Shown: positions 36,625-45,622 of the stretch, in pieces
Numbering within the stretch: the stretch's first letter is position 1
How the letters are laid out: each line of letters begins with the position of its first letter
Virus record (IMG/VR): IMGVR_UViG_3300006931_000029
Location: 29,124-93,123 of that record
Length of the DNA: 64,000 nt
Strand: one strand, 5' to 3'
Source: a virus
Made by a program: the position numbers and the translations under genes
Notes under the pieces: model-generated
What the model saw: the letters and a program-made list of their open reading frames with translations, nothing else
Databases searched by the model: none
What the model was told of the DNA's origin: nothing

Positions 36625-37437
36625 GTGAAATCGTATCTAGGAACTTACGCCGGCATCGTCGAGTCCATCAAGGACCCGGAAAAACGTGGCCGAGTTAAAG
36701 TCAGAGTTCCAACAGTTTATGGACCCGCACAAGGTTCGATCCCGACGACGGACGTTCCATGGGCACTACCTGCTGGATTACCTTCCGGCGGCACCAAAAA
36801 CTCTGGCGGCATTGATTGGATGCCGGAAATTGGCGATCAGGTGTTGGTGCGTTTTCTTGATGGCGAACCAGAGAAACCGGTGTGGGAATGGTTCATGCAG
36901 AATTCCGAGCAGGCGAAGCAATATCCGTTTCGCAACTACGAAGGAGACACGCCGAATCGCCATGCGCTGCTGACTCGCTACGGCCAATCGATCGAACTGG
37001 CCGAGTCCGGCATCACCGCTGTCACCAGCAAGGGTTACGTTATCCAAATTGTCGATGCTGGTGACGAGATGGACGGCTCGATTGAAGCTCGAACTGGCAA
37101 GGGCTACTTTGTGCAGATGATGGACGCGACTGACCAAATAGCCATCTTCGTGAAGTATGTCAATGCGAACTACGAGGATTTGACCTTCATGGGGACAACG
37201 TCATTCTTCCAGATGGCTCAAAAATTCGAGATTCTAACACCTCGAACCAACGTCAAATCAGCTCGCATCGACCTTGGCGATGGGGCAGACGATCCGATCA
37301 TCCGTAAGTCTGACCTGGAAAACGTTTGCAGTCAAATTGTTGCTTGGGCAAACTCGCACACCCACCCGAAAGTTCCGCCCACAAACACCCCGCTTAGAAC
37401 CCGAGTGACGTTCAGCAGGGTGGTCTACGCCGTGTGA
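36625..37437 (+). CDS. gp5-like baseplate/spike OB-fold protein
   Basis: 270 aa from GTG (or TTG at 36622); only 13 bp separate it from the divergent start. GTYAGIVESIKDPEKRGRVKVRVPTVYG...WALPAG...IDWMPEIGDQVLVRFLDGEPEKPVWEW is the gp5/gpV OB-fold; then a repetitive beta region (SGITAVTSKGYVIQIVDAGDEMDGSI). No lysozyme domain visible. Confidence 0.8.
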   Translation: MKSYLGTYAGIVESIKDPEKRGRVKVRVPTVYGPAQGSIPTTDVPWALPAGLPSGGTKNSGGIDWMPEIGDQVLVRFLDGEPEKPVWEWFMQNSEQAKQYPFRNYEGDTPNRHALLTRYGQSIELAESGITAVTSKGYVIQIVDAGDEMDGSIEARTGKGYFVQMMDATDQIAIFVKYVNANYEDLTFMGTTSFFQMAQKFEILTPRTNVKSARIDLGDGADDPIIRKSDLENVCSQIVAWANSHTHPKVPPTNTPLRTRVTFSRVVYAV

Positions 37438-37450
37438 GATACTTAGGCAG

Positions 37451-37978
37451 ATGAAGCCAAAGGGATATGTCGCACTCGCCGGAATCAGGGACGCCGAAGG
37501 TAAGTCGGTCTCCTTCGAGAAGGCAATCAAATACGGTTGGGTGAAACCCGGTCGTGTCCCTCGTGGTTTCGACCTTGAACCTGGCACGATGCCGGTCGGT
37601 CAAAATCTCTTCCTCGACAACGGTCGACAGCTTCTCGCCTACGTCTGGGGTGGCCGCTCTCCGATGTCCGACTACGCCTGCCAGAAGTTCGGCGTAGGAA
37701 CCGGAACAACTCCAGCGGCTGTGATCGATGTAGCCCTCGAATCTCCAGCTCCTTTCTCGGTTGGTGTGACCACCAAGAACGTGGACGCCATCACCTTCCC
37801 AAGTCCGTTCGTCGCAAGAGTTGAGTTTACGATCGGAGCCAGTCAGTGCAACGGTTACCTGCTGACGGAGTTTGGTCTCTTCAGCGGCAACAATGTCCTT
37901 CTCGCCCGCATCGTCAACGCCGGCTTCAACAAGACGTCCGATTGGGCGCCTAGTCTGACGTGGTCGATCCGCTATTGA
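37451..37978 (+). CDS. Virion-associated protein, 175 aa
   Basis: MKPKGYVALAGIRDAEGKSVSFEKAI... followed by a beta-rich domain (GVGTGTTPAAVIDVALESPAPFSV, YLLTEFGLFSGNNVLLARI). The latter pattern occurs in fibre-attachment and head-surface proteins. Follows gp5-like gene in a three-gene plus-strand unit. Confidence 0.6.
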   Translation: MKPKGYVALAGIRDAEGKSVSFEKAIKYGWVKPGRVPRGFDLEPGTMPVGQNLFLDNGRQLLAYVWGGRSPMSDYACQKFGVGTGTTPAAVIDVALESPAPFSVGVTTKNVDAITFPSPFVARVEFTIGASQCNGYLLTEFGLFSGNNVLLARIVNAGFNKTSDWAPSLTWSIRY

Positions 37979-37994
37979 GCCGTAGTTATCCAAC

Positions 37995-38348
37995 ATGAAC
38001 ATCACGTGCGTTGACACCCAAACGATCGGAGGCAGCTCCGCCCAGGTTTTTGAGATGATTCAGACTGGTGCGGTCAAAGCCTTGGTGACCCTTGCCAACA
38101 ACGGCACAAACACCGCGAACTACAAGTTCCAGGAGAAGATTGCCAACACGTGGACGGACATGGCCGCGTTCGGCGATCCGTTAAACGACACAATCTCGCC
38201 TGCAGAGATTCTCGCCATTTCGGTTGAATCCGCCTATCCTCAGGTGCGCCTGATGGCCAACGCTTCTGGCGGAACTGAATTTGAATTCGCGGTGCTTCGC
38301 TACTTCGTCCGTGGCGACGGTGGCGCGCTTCCGATTCTCTCGCTCTAA
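37995..38348 (+). CDS. Beta-sandwich structural protein (paralogue 2)
   Basis: 117 aa. LVTLANNGTNTANYKFQEKIANTWTDMAAFG shows the same N-x-G-x-N / W-x-D pattern as the 21587 and 47945 proteins. Likely a decoration or small tail surface protein. Confidence 0.6.
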   Translation: MNITCVDTQTIGGSSAQVFEMIQTGAVKALVTLANNGTNTANYKFQEKIANTWTDMAAFGDPLNDTISPAEILAISVESAYPQVRLMANASGGTEFEFAVLRYFVRGDGGALPILSL

Positions 38349-39244
38349 GGGTCCCAGTCGTCGACTGCCCGTCCTGCTGCTTCTGGGTCGAGCATCGTTA
38401 TTCCTCTGGAATACTCGTCCAGCACTGGACCTTCATCCAAGTCGGGTTTTGGATTTGGTATGAAATTCGCAGGCTCATAGTCTCCTTCCGCTTCCGTGTT
38501 CAGAAGCGTGTAGCCGAGCGCTTCGAAAAATTGGTCTTGCTGCGACGGAAACTTCTCGCCTGTTTTCTTGTCGAACTGCGGGGTAGAGCCAAGCTTCGAA
38601 GCGACCAAGTCCATCACTTCCTCCAGAGTAGAGTCGGGAGGAATTGCGTCGAAGATTTTCTTCACGGCAGACGGACCACACTTGTTCACGCCGTTGATTC
38701 CGTCGCCAGGATCGCCGATGATCGCCAAAGCCACAGCGACTTGAATAGGTTTGTAAACATCCCACCGTTCACAAATCTCCCTGTCGGTCAGGAGGTGCTT
38801 CCGGTTGAGGCAATAATACTCAGACAAGGGACCTTTCAGTTGTTGAAGGTCTTTGTCGCCTGACATGACGACCGCCCTGATCCCCCGGGACGTTGACTGA
38901 GCTACGGCAGTCGCTACCAGGTCATCCGCTTCATAGTCCCCGTGGTGAGCATAGGCGCGGTCTCCAAACGCGTCACGGACAAACCTGGCAAAGTCCACCA
39001 GGTCGTCTTCGTACTCCTGAGGCTTGGGCTTCCTGGGCTTGTTGGTCTTGGGTTTGCCGTCGAAGCAGAAGAGGATTCGGCTCGGTACGCCGATCTCCGA
39101 CCGCATTGCGTAAAATAAACTTTTGAACGCGGCAATGAGGTAGCCCCTGTCGACGTACTTCAAGTGGCTTGCTTGAGCTGCGTAGAAGGATTTTGCAAAT
39201 AGTCCGTTTGCGTCTACGATAAGGTCCTTGCCATTGTGCTGCAC
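38345..39244 (-). CDS. FEN/5'-3' exonuclease (T4 RNase H-like)
   Basis: 299 aa, GTG start. Metal-site motifs LIVDANGLF, HHGDYEADDLVATAV, MSGDKDLQQL and the helix-hairpin-helix GDPGDGINGVNKCGPSAV. Removes RNA primers and flaps. Overlaps the 37995 gene by 4 bp at the 3' ends. Confidence 0.87.
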   Translation of the reverse strand: MQHNGKDLIVDANGLFAKSFYAAQASHLKYVDRGYLIAAFKSLFYAMRSEIGVPSRILFCFDGKPKTNKPRKPKPQEYEDDLVDFARFVRDAFGDRAYAHHGDYEADDLVATAVAQSTSRGIRAVVMSGDKDLQQLKGPLSEYYCLNRKHLLTDREICERWDVYKPIQVAVALAIIGDPGDGINGVNKCGPSAVKKIFDAIPPDSTLEEVMDLVASKLGSTPQFDKKTGEKFPSQQDQFFEALGYTLLNTEAEGDYEPANFIPNPKPDLDEGPVLDEYSRGITMLDPEAAGRAVDDWDP

Positions 39245-39257
39245 GGAGTGAAGAACC

Positions 39258-39441
39258 TCACTTACCTTTGAACTTGTTCAACTCCTCTTTCTCGGCCTTT
39301 GCGGCTTCTTCCGCCCATTCTAGTAACCACGTCAGAGCGTAGTCAGGGGTCCTCAATAAGTCAATCGTCATGCCCCGGTTGCTGGAGGCGAGAATGAATC
39401 GCTCTCTCCAGCGAGCCTTTTCGTGGGCGAAGACCCCGTCA
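39258..39441 (-). CDS. C-terminal extension read by probable +1 frameshift
   Basis: Open frame in +1 relative to the end of the 39439 gene, continuing VDGVFAHEKARWRERFILASSNRGMTIDLLRT... to TGA at 39258 with no good start codon upstream. The junction is GAC TTT TTT CGT TGA. Position right after sheath and tube genes is where tail assembly chaperones use frameshifting. An internal ATG (39371) could alternatively start a 37-aa protein. Confidence 0.5.
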
Positions 39442-40191
39442 ACGAAAAAAGTCAGCGTCGAGATTTAGGTCGTGAGAGTACTGATTGCCACACGAGACGC
39501 ACTTGTGCTTGATCTCGGTTCCGAGATGCGGCGTAAGCTTTTCCATCATCTCCGTGTAGTAGGAGAAATCAGCGGGTGGCAGAGCGTTGAAGTACGTGAT
39601 TGCTTCGTCCGGCGTGTCAGGTGACGTCTCGTTGACTGCGACCAGAGCCGAAACTGCCCGAGTCATCTTGCTAGAGACTTTGTCAGTTTCAGGGCGTTCC
39701 AACACGCCTAGTTCATCTCGAACCAAGAGAGGTCGAAGACGAATCTTGTCTTTGCAAACAGGAAGCGTGATCTCGTCGTAGCCCACGTAGTTGTCCGGCT
39801 TTTCAGAGATTTTCTCGAGGTTGTCAGGAACCACGAGTTTCACCTGTTCGACGTGACCGCATGATGGACATTTGCTGTCGTAGTTCAGCGATGAATCTCT
39901 GGCGAGTGCTCGCGCAACCAGCAGAATCGTGATGACGTCGCCGACGGGCATCGAGTCAACTTTGTCGAGGTTGATTAGTTTTTTCACCACCTCGAACGAG
40001 ATGCGATCAACCGGCACAGTGCGGAGAGCTTTGATAACCCACTCGTCGACGCTTTGATCCCACGGATAGACCGTCACCTTGCCGCCAGGCAGCTTGTCCG
40101 GCATGGAGTAACCATGAGACAGTAAGGTGATTTCCTTCTTGAACTTCTCTCGTGCCGGGGCGAGAGATTGCAGATTGGATTTGATGGCCAT
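39439..40191 (-). CDS. gp26-like baseplate hub / tail assembly protein with zinc fingers
   Basis: 250 aa from MAIKSNLQSLAPAREKF. Middle VYPWDQSVDEWVIKALRTVPVDRISFEVV resembles T4 gp26-type hub assembly proteins; two zinc half-sites CPSCGHVE (~109) and CVSCGNQY (~238). Ends in a run TTTTTTCGTTGA that may frameshift into the 39258 frame. Confidence 0.6.
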   Translation of the reverse strand: MAIKSNLQSLAPAREKFKKEITLLSHGYSMPDKLPGGKVTVYPWDQSVDEWVIKALRTVPVDRISFEVVKKLINLDKVDSMPVGDVITILLVARALARDSSLNYDSKCPSCGHVEQVKLVVPDNLEKISEKPDNYVGYDEITLPVCKDKIRLRPLLVRDELGVLERPETDKVSSKMTRAVSALVAVNETSPDTPDEAITYFNALPPADFSYYTEMMEKLTPHLGTEIKHKCVSCGNQYSHDLNLDADFFR

Positions 40192-40219
40192 GTCAACTAG
40201 AACTACTCGACCAAATAGA

Positions 40220-40249
40220 ACGGCCGTCACCCAGGCAGGTGACGGCCGT
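40220..40249 (-). terminator. Strong terminator between tail genes
   Basis: ACGGCCGTCACC-caggca-GGTGACGGCCGT, perfect 12-bp stem, followed on the minus strand by TTCTATTTGG. Separates sheath/tube transcription from the gp26-like gene. Confidence 0.8.
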
Positions 40250-40287
40250 CAACTAATGGCTAAATTGCGCCTTGAGGGCGCAAGACG

Positions 40288-40641
40288 TTACTCCTTTTTG
40301 TCGTCCGAATCGTCGTCATCATCGCCTTTGGACTTGTCGTCCTTCTTGGCGGGAGGAGCTTTCTTGTCGTCCTTCTTGTCGTCCTTCTTGGCGGGAGGAG
40401 CTTTCTTGTCGTCTTTCTTTCCGCCATCGACCTTCACGTCGGTGTCGGCCGTAACCGTTTCACCGCCGGACTTCAGCTTCACGCCGGCCGGCTTGTCCTT
40501 GGCGAGTTGCTTGAGCGCCTTCTGGATTTGCTTCGGGTTGCCGGTGATCTGAACGCTGACGGTGGCCTGTTCGCCACCTTTCGGTGCGGCAGACTCGGCC
40601 TCGCCTTCGAAGATGGAGTCGATGAGTTCGCGTGATTTCAT
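40288..40641 (-). CDS. Lys/Asp repeat protein, 117 aa
   Basis: N-terminal 60 residues form a compact domain (TVSVQITGNPKQIQKALKQLAKD); the rest is low complexity with two copies of KKDDKKAPPA encoded by near-identical DNA repeats. Lies between tube and gp26-like genes; probably a disordered chaperone or linker. Confidence 0.65.
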   Translation of the reverse strand: MKSRELIDSIFEGEAESAAPKGGEQATVSVQITGNPKQIQKALKQLAKDKPAGVKLKSGGETVTADTDVKVDGGKKDDKKAPPAKKDDKKDDKKAPPAKKDDKSKGDDDDDSDDKKE

Positions 40642-40670
40642 GGAAAGAAGAGACGAGTAGAAGAGAACGA

Positions 40671-41354
40671 TTAGGCGACTGAGCCTGGGTTGCGGAGACC
40701 AGCAAGGATGTTGGAGAGACCCATGCTTGGAAGATTGGCGAAGTTGACTGGGTTCAAATCGACAACCTTCTCAGGGTAATAACGATCGATCTGCAACGAC
40801 ACGGTGAGAGTGACACCTTGGTTGGCCTGGGTCATGTCGGCGTTCGACGGTTTCAGGTTTTTGATCCACACGCCTTCGAGACGGTAGCGAGCACCGAGCG
40901 TCATCACGTTCGTCTCGGTCGTGTCGTCGATGTTGGCCAACTTCTGCATGTTCGGCGTGAGCCAGAAGAAATAGCCGTTCGACTTGACTGCAGACGAAAG
41001 ACCCACGCCGCCGTTGGCGGGGTTCGAGATGAGCCAATGCCAGCGCTCGAGAAGTTCTGCGGTGCGACGATTGAACGCGTAGCGAACCGTCATGTCGACC
41101 GTGCCTGAAGCAGTATCGCCACCAATTTGGTGGTTGGTCTGCTGGAGGTACTTGATCGGCATCGACTCACGAGCGCGATCAGGGAAAGGAAATTCCTGCA
41201 CCGCGAACGCGCACTCCTGATCCCACAAGCTCGACCCCTGCGCCTCGCGAAGGAGAGTCGGGAACGAGAGGAGGACGTAGAACAGGTCAGAGCGCTGCTG
41301 GTCGAGACCGGAGCCAGCCGCACCCCACTGGTTTTTGAAGTTGATGAGTCCCAT
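40671..41354 (-). CDS. Tail tube protein (T4 gp19-like)
   Basis: 227 aa, INFKNQWGAAGSGLDQQRSDLFYVLLSFP, FPFPDRARESMPIKYLQQTNHQIGGD, VDMTVRYAFNRRTAELLERWHWLISNP and GVWIKNLKPSNADMTQ are typical of gp19. It forms the inner tube of the contractile tail; next to the sheath gene as in T4. Confidence 0.88.
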   Translation of the reverse strand: MGLINFKNQWGAAGSGLDQQRSDLFYVLLSFPTLLREAQGSSLWDQECAFAVQEFPFPDRARESMPIKYLQQTNHQIGGDTASGTVDMTVRYAFNRRTAELLERWHWLISNPANGGVGLSSAVKSNGYFFWLTPNMQKLANIDDTTETNVMTLGARYRLEGVWIKNLKPSNADMTQANQGVTLTVSLQIDRYYPEKVVDLNPVNFANLPSMGLSNILAGLRNPGSVA

Positions 41355-41388
41355 GGTAGTATCAGGTAGATTTTACGCGGCTCGCCGA

Positions 41389-43476
41389 TTAGGCAGGAAG
41401 GTTGCTCGTGCCCACGTTCGAGAGGGTTGCACCCGACTTTTCCACCGTCGCCGTGATGATGAAGACTTCGGCGACGTCGATCGGGATGATCGCGAGGTCG
41501 ACGATGACTTGACGAGCGTTGCGGGTGTCCGGGGTGTTGTTGGTGTCATCCAGCTGGATGGCGTAACCTTCAACACCACGCTCGGACTTGACTGCCTCCA
41601 TGAAGTTGGTGTAGTCCAGCTTCAGTTGTTGGAAGAGCACGTCGTCGATCGGGTCGAAGGTGTAGCGGCGAGCGATATTCGCGAAGCCCTTGAGGATGTA
41701 GTTCACGAGCACCACGTTGTGGATAGCCGTGAGCTTGCTCTCGGTACGTTGCAGCGTGCGATCGCCGTAGATTTCGATGGAGTTGCCAAGCAGCAACACC
41801 GGATTCACCGAGTTGCCATTGCCATACATGGCATTCTTGACGTCCAAAGAAACGTACTTGTAGCGAACTTTCTGCGCCTCGGGAATGACGCCGCGGATGT
41901 CACCTGCGACAGCCTTCCATGGCTTGTCGAGGTCGAAAGTGCGGGCAGCGCAACGGAGATAACCGAGCGACGGTGGCACGTATTTCTGAACGCCAGTGAA
42001 CGTGTCGCTGATTTGGAACCAGTTCCAGAAGAGACACATCCGGTAGTTGTCGATGCGGCCGTTGGCGGAGTAGAGACCCGTGCCATTGTGCCAGTCGATA
42101 GCGTCGCGAGCGTTGAGATTGTCAGGGATATTGCCCACGCCAATCGCGTTGACCTTGCCGGCGATGCGGGCAATTTCCTGGTAGACCGCAATCGAGGTGG
42201 AATCCGGAACAGCAATGAAATCAACGTCAACCTCATCCGAGTCGGACCGCTCGAACAGCTTCAAGCCGGTCGGCGTATCGTCGTTCGGGTCGATGGTGCC
42301 GATGTAGTCCTGGTCGGTCACGTTCTCGCCATTGAATCCGCCAGAGAATTCCGCCAAGTTCGACGGCGTGCCAATCGTGAGATTCCACGGGTTGTACGTG
42401 TTGCCTGGAGGCTCCGATCCGAAGACGTGGAAGATCGAGATGTAGCTCGACTTGCCGTTGATGCGAGTCGTGTAGAAGTTGTCGCTCGCTGGGTCGTTCG
42501 AGAGATTGTCGATGCTTTCCACCAACACCGATCCCTGATAGACCAGGAATTTCTTGGTGTCCGGCGCAGAGCCAGGAGCAACTTGGAGGGTGATGCCCGT
42601 CGACTGGCCTTGGGTGTTGGCCCAAGTTCCCGCTGAGTTTGCGAAAACCTGCATCGCATCGGCAGTGGACTGAGCGGTGACCTTGTAAACAGTCGCACCC
42701 GTGTAGCTATCCTGCAGAGGGAGGGCTTGGTAACCGACGTCCGTCTGGTTGGAGGTGTAGAAGAGGATGTCGCCGTTGGCGCGAACCTCGGACACCTTGA
42801 TTTCGCGAGTCGTCGAACGATTCGTCTGGGAAACTTTCAGCGTGTCGCCCACCGAGATGTTGGCGTACGTGCCGCTGACATTGATCTTGAAAGCGTTTTT
42901 GTCGCCGACAACCGTGCCCAAGCCGGTAACGGCAGAGCCGTAGGTCGGAGCGCTGAGGAACGCTTCGGCTTCATTGGCCGCGTTGGCAGACTCGGACCGA
43001 CCAACCGTTGCACCGTTGTAGGTGTCAGCAAGAGCGACAGCTTCGCTGCCGACCGACACGAGGGTAATCGTGGTACCAGCAATTGAGTCGATCTTGGCAT
43101 TCGGCGTGGTGATCTTGCTCGGTTGACGAACGCGAAGGTAATCACCGGGCGAGAAGAGACTCGCGTTTGGCGTGATGAGCGAGTAGGTTCCGGTCGAGCC
43201 AGAGGCGTTGTTGGACGCCGTCGTGGCGTATTGCTGACCGACGCGAACCACTCGGCAACCATCGCTCGAGTTGGAAATCATCGCAACTGCATCGCCCACG
43301 AAGCTGCCTTCTAGGGGCGCACCGAATTTGCGGACGAACTCGAAGATGGATGGGCAATTGGTGACCGTGTCGAACTCGCCACGTTGGGCAATGCCCACGA
43401 GACCAGCGCGGAAACGGCTTGTCGGCGTGGTGACTTGGCTGTTGTCGACGACCCTGGTGATGACTTGAGGAAACAT
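41389..43476 (-). CDS. Tail sheath protein (T4 gp18-like)
   Basis: 695 aa. N-terminus RVVDNSQVTTPTSRFRAGLVGIAQRGEFDTVTNCPSIFEFVRKFG and C-terminal domain (CAARTFDLDKPWKAVAG, NPVLLLGNSIEIYGDRTLQ, HNVVLVNYILKGFANIA, FDPIDDVLFQQLK) are characteristic of contractile sheath proteins. Codon use is biased as for an abundant protein. Confidence 0.92.
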   Translation of the reverse strand: MFPQVITRVVDNSQVTTPTSRFRAGLVGIAQRGEFDTVTNCPSIFEFVRKFGAPLEGSFVGDAVAMISNSSDGCRVVRVGQQYATTASNNASGSTGTYSLITPNASLFSPGDYLRVRQPSKITTPNAKIDSIAGTTITLVSVGSEAVALADTYNGATVGRSESANAANEAEAFLSAPTYGSAVTGLGTVVGDKNAFKINVSGTYANISVGDTLKVSQTNRSTTREIKVSEVRANGDILFYTSNQTDVGYQALPLQDSYTGATVYKVTAQSTADAMQVFANSAGTWANTQGQSTGITLQVAPGSAPDTKKFLVYQGSVLVESIDNLSNDPASDNFYTTRINGKSSYISIFHVFGSEPPGNTYNPWNLTIGTPSNLAEFSGGFNGENVTDQDYIGTIDPNDDTPTGLKLFERSDSDEVDVDFIAVPDSTSIAVYQEIARIAGKVNAIGVGNIPDNLNARDAIDWHNGTGLYSANGRIDNYRMCLFWNWFQISDTFTGVQKYVPPSLGYLRCAARTFDLDKPWKAVAGDIRGVIPEAQKVRYKYVSLDVKNAMYGNGNSVNPVLLLGNSIEIYGDRTLQRTESKLTAIHNVVLVNYILKGFANIARRYTFDPIDDVLFQQLKLDYTNFMEAVKSERGVEGYAIQLDDTNNTPDTRNARQVIVDLAIIPIDVAEVFIITATVEKSGATLSNVGTSNLPA

Positions 43477-43501
43477 GTGAGTGGTGGTCTTGCTATTCTA
43501 A

Positions 43502-44407
43502 CTATGCGCTAGTCGCAGGAGGAAGCCCCTCGCGCGATTCTATCGCTGGGTTTTGCTGGCCTACCCTGACGTCGTCCAGTCCAGCATACGTGGCATTGAA
43601 GTCAAAATAACGATCTAGTTCGTCCGGTGGGATAGTTGCTTTCTCTTTCGCTAGTCCGATTTCCCACAGGACTGGACTAAATACCGTTCGGTAATCCACA
43701 GAAAATCCTTCGACGCACAGGTTGAATGATACGCGCATCTCCTGGTTGTTCTCATTGTCACCTTCCTGAGTGATGGATTGAATTCCACCTTCGAGGTACA
43801 TGCGCAAATACTGAGGCCCGTGAGGAAAGGGATACCGAGCAACGATAAACGTTTGTGGTACTCCACCTGAAATCCAGAGGCGGCGTTGAAGTCGGTTTAC
43901 AAACACCGACTGGGTCTGTGGAGTCTTGCAGAAATACTCCAGTTGGAACCTGAAGTCCCAGCCAGCCGGCATCTGCATGCTCGCAGCAACGCCTAGATCG
44001 TTCAGCCTGACGTTGGCCGCTTCTTTGTCGGCCGTCGGGAAATACGCCCGACGGTTTCGGTGGTAACTCGAGCTTTGGGAGGCTCGATACTGCCAGTCCA
44101 GGCGTTTTACCGAAATGAGCGGGTAGAAGACGTTCGATGGCTGGGGATTGTAAACAGGTTGCCCCCTAGCGTCCTTAACGTCAAGCAAATACTTGAAGGG
44201 GTTGTTTCCTGCCTTGAACAACCGCGCGAACTCCGCGTGAGCATCCCTTGGGGTCGCGAACACGACCGGAGTTGGATAACCACCATCCTGGAGCGGGAAC
44301 GACTTGTAAAGCCAACGTTGAAGCGCCAGCTCGTGAATCCGGACAGAAGTAAACTCGAGTTGGTCTACTTTGTCGTCCGCGTAATCTTTGGATGCGTCAA
44401 CGGCCAT
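43502..44407 (-). CDS. Tail/neck structural protein, 301 aa
   Basis: Conserved-looking but unassigned: RWLYKSFPLQDGGYPTPVVFATPRDAHAEF, NVFYPLISVKRLDWQYRAS, GWDFRFQLEYFCKTPQTQSVFVNRL, FSVDYRTVFSPVLWEIG. Position immediately upstream of the sheath suggests a tail-completion or terminator (gp15/gp3-like) role. Confidence 0.6.
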   Translation of the reverse strand: MAVDASKDYADDKVDQLEFTSVRIHELALQRWLYKSFPLQDGGYPTPVVFATPRDAHAEFARLFKAGNNPFKYLLDVKDARGQPVYNPQPSNVFYPLISVKRLDWQYRASQSSSYHRNRRAYFPTADKEAANVRLNDLGVAASMQMPAGWDFRFQLEYFCKTPQTQSVFVNRLQRRLWISGGVPQTFIVARYPFPHGPQYLRMYLEGGIQSITQEGDNENNQEMRVSFNLCVEGFSVDYRTVFSPVLWEIGLAKEKATIPPDELDRYFDFNATYAGLDDVRVGQQNPAIESREGLPPATSA

Positions 44408-44434
44408 CGGCCTAATTACGCACCCAAGTCAGAT

Positions 44435-44689
44435 TTAGACGGCAACGAGGAGGCTGATCTGCAGCGGTACTTCGGAACCGTTGTCGAATTCGACGACGGC
44501 GTAGCCGTCCTCGCGAATCTTGCGCACGATGCCCTTCTGTCCGTCGAACGGATAGGTAGGGTCTTCGAGCACAGCGACAGTTGTTCCGACCTTGATGCCA
44601 GCATCGCTGACGAGCTCGTTTACAGCTTCGTCAACGTTGATTTTGCCGGTGCAGAGGCGATCGATGGTTTCTTGAATTGTTTTCTTCAC
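44435..44689 (-). CDS. Small SH3/KOW-like protein, 84 aa
   Basis: Helical start then KVGTTVAVLEDPTYPFDGQKGIVRKIREDGYAVVEFDNGSEVPLQ, a classic small beta-barrel pattern. ATGA overlap with the upstream 44686 gene. Confidence 0.6.
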   Translation of the reverse strand: MKKTIQETIDRLCTGKINVDEAVNELVSDAGIKVGTTVAVLEDPTYPFDGQKGIVRKIREDGYAVVEFDNGSEVPLQISLLVAV

Positions 44690-45042
44690 GGCTCGGGATT
44701 AAGGTTGGATGTGCTAATTACACGGACAAGTTCAGATTCGATTCGGTCAATGCCATCGAACCACATCGTGCCCCTGGTCAGGGCGCTTAAAGTCTCGGTG
44801 TCGGCAGGTCCGCAAGTCACTTTGAACCGACCTCGGGATTCGTCAAGCTCAAGGTCAATGGTCTTCGCCAACGAAACGAGTTTTGGCCTGAACTGCTCGG
44901 ACCATGAACCCGGCTGTTCCACGGAAACCTTGACCAACCAGCCTTCAAGCCATCGTTGGATTTTTGGACGGTCTTCTTTTTTGACGGTCAATTCCGCTTG
45001 GAACGCCTTCAGACCGCTTTCAAATAGAGACCGGGGGACCAT
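44686..45042 (-). CDS. Hypothetical structural protein, 118 aa
   Basis: MVPRSLFESGLKAFQAELTVKKEDRPKIQRWLEGW... no recognised domain; overlaps neighbours on both sides, indicating an assembly operon gene between hub and sheath. Confidence 0.6.
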   Translation of the reverse strand: MVPRSLFESGLKAFQAELTVKKEDRPKIQRWLEGWLVKVSVEQPGSWSEQFRPKLVSLAKTIDLELDESRGRFKVTCGPADTETLSALTRGTMWFDGIDRIESELVRVISTSNLNPEP

Positions 45043-45613
45043 CTGGTGGTGACTTGCCGCCTAGTTGGGTATCTTCCAGACTCGGCAAAGGGAGCTGGGT
45101 TTTGATTGGCTGCGGAAACGCAGGCATGCCATCGCCAGAGGCAGGAATCATGCACTTGACCTTAAGGCCAAGCCAGATGTTCGTCTGGTGCCAATACGCG
45201 TCTCCTGGAATCTCCACGAATGTCAGCATGTACGTGTAGCCGTTCCAGAGAAGGTAGTCTCCGCGAACCGGAAAATAGTCGAACTCGATCAGCGACCTGT
45301 GGGCAATGATGAAGTCGTCCCTGCGCTGCGGGACCATTCCGTACTTCGTCATCGTCCACTCATTCTTGCCGTTAGGGAACAGGTTGATGGCAGGAATCGA
45401 GATTTGGCGAAGAATCGTTTCCTTACCATCAGCGGTCGTGTGCCATAGCGGGTCCAGGTCCTCGATTGCGCGATTGACTTCTAAAAACTTGGGCGCAGGT
45501 CTTGCAGAATGTTTTGCCGTAGCCTCAGCGTAGATGCGCAACGCGGTCTGAGTATCCTTCTTCTTGAAGACCTCCGGGTCGTAGGGAAATTCGGGGCGTT
45601 CTGAGTAGCGCAT
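45020..45613 (-). CDS. Head-completion/neck candidate, 197 aa
   Basis: MRYSERPEFPYDPEVFKKKDTQTALRIYAEATAKHS...KYGMVPQRRDDFIIAHRSLIEFDYFPVRGDYLLWNGYTYMLTFVEIP. Beta-barrel-like centre, Pro-rich C-terminus. Overlaps the next gene by 23 bp. Likely virion protein; exact role unknown. Confidence 0.6.
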   Translation of the reverse strand: MRYSERPEFPYDPEVFKKKDTQTALRIYAEATAKHSARPAPKFLEVNRAIEDLDPLWHTTADGKETILRQISIPAINLFPNGKNEWTMTKYGMVPQRRDDFIIAHRSLIEFDYFPVRGDYLLWNGYTYMLTFVEIPGDAYWHQTNIWLGLKVKCMIPASGDGMPAFPQPIKTQLPLPSLEDTQLGGKSPPDGPPVSI

Positions 45614-45622
45614 CGACTAAGT

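Noticed and set aside
41335-42636. 433-codon open frame antisense to the sheath gene
   Set aside because: Mirror of the strongly biased sheath codon usage; sequence is Val/Arg/Glu-rich shadow without domain or ribosome site.
44060-45052. 330-codon open frame antisense to tail genes
   Set aside because: Overlaps three well-supported overlapping minus-strand genes; no domain visible.
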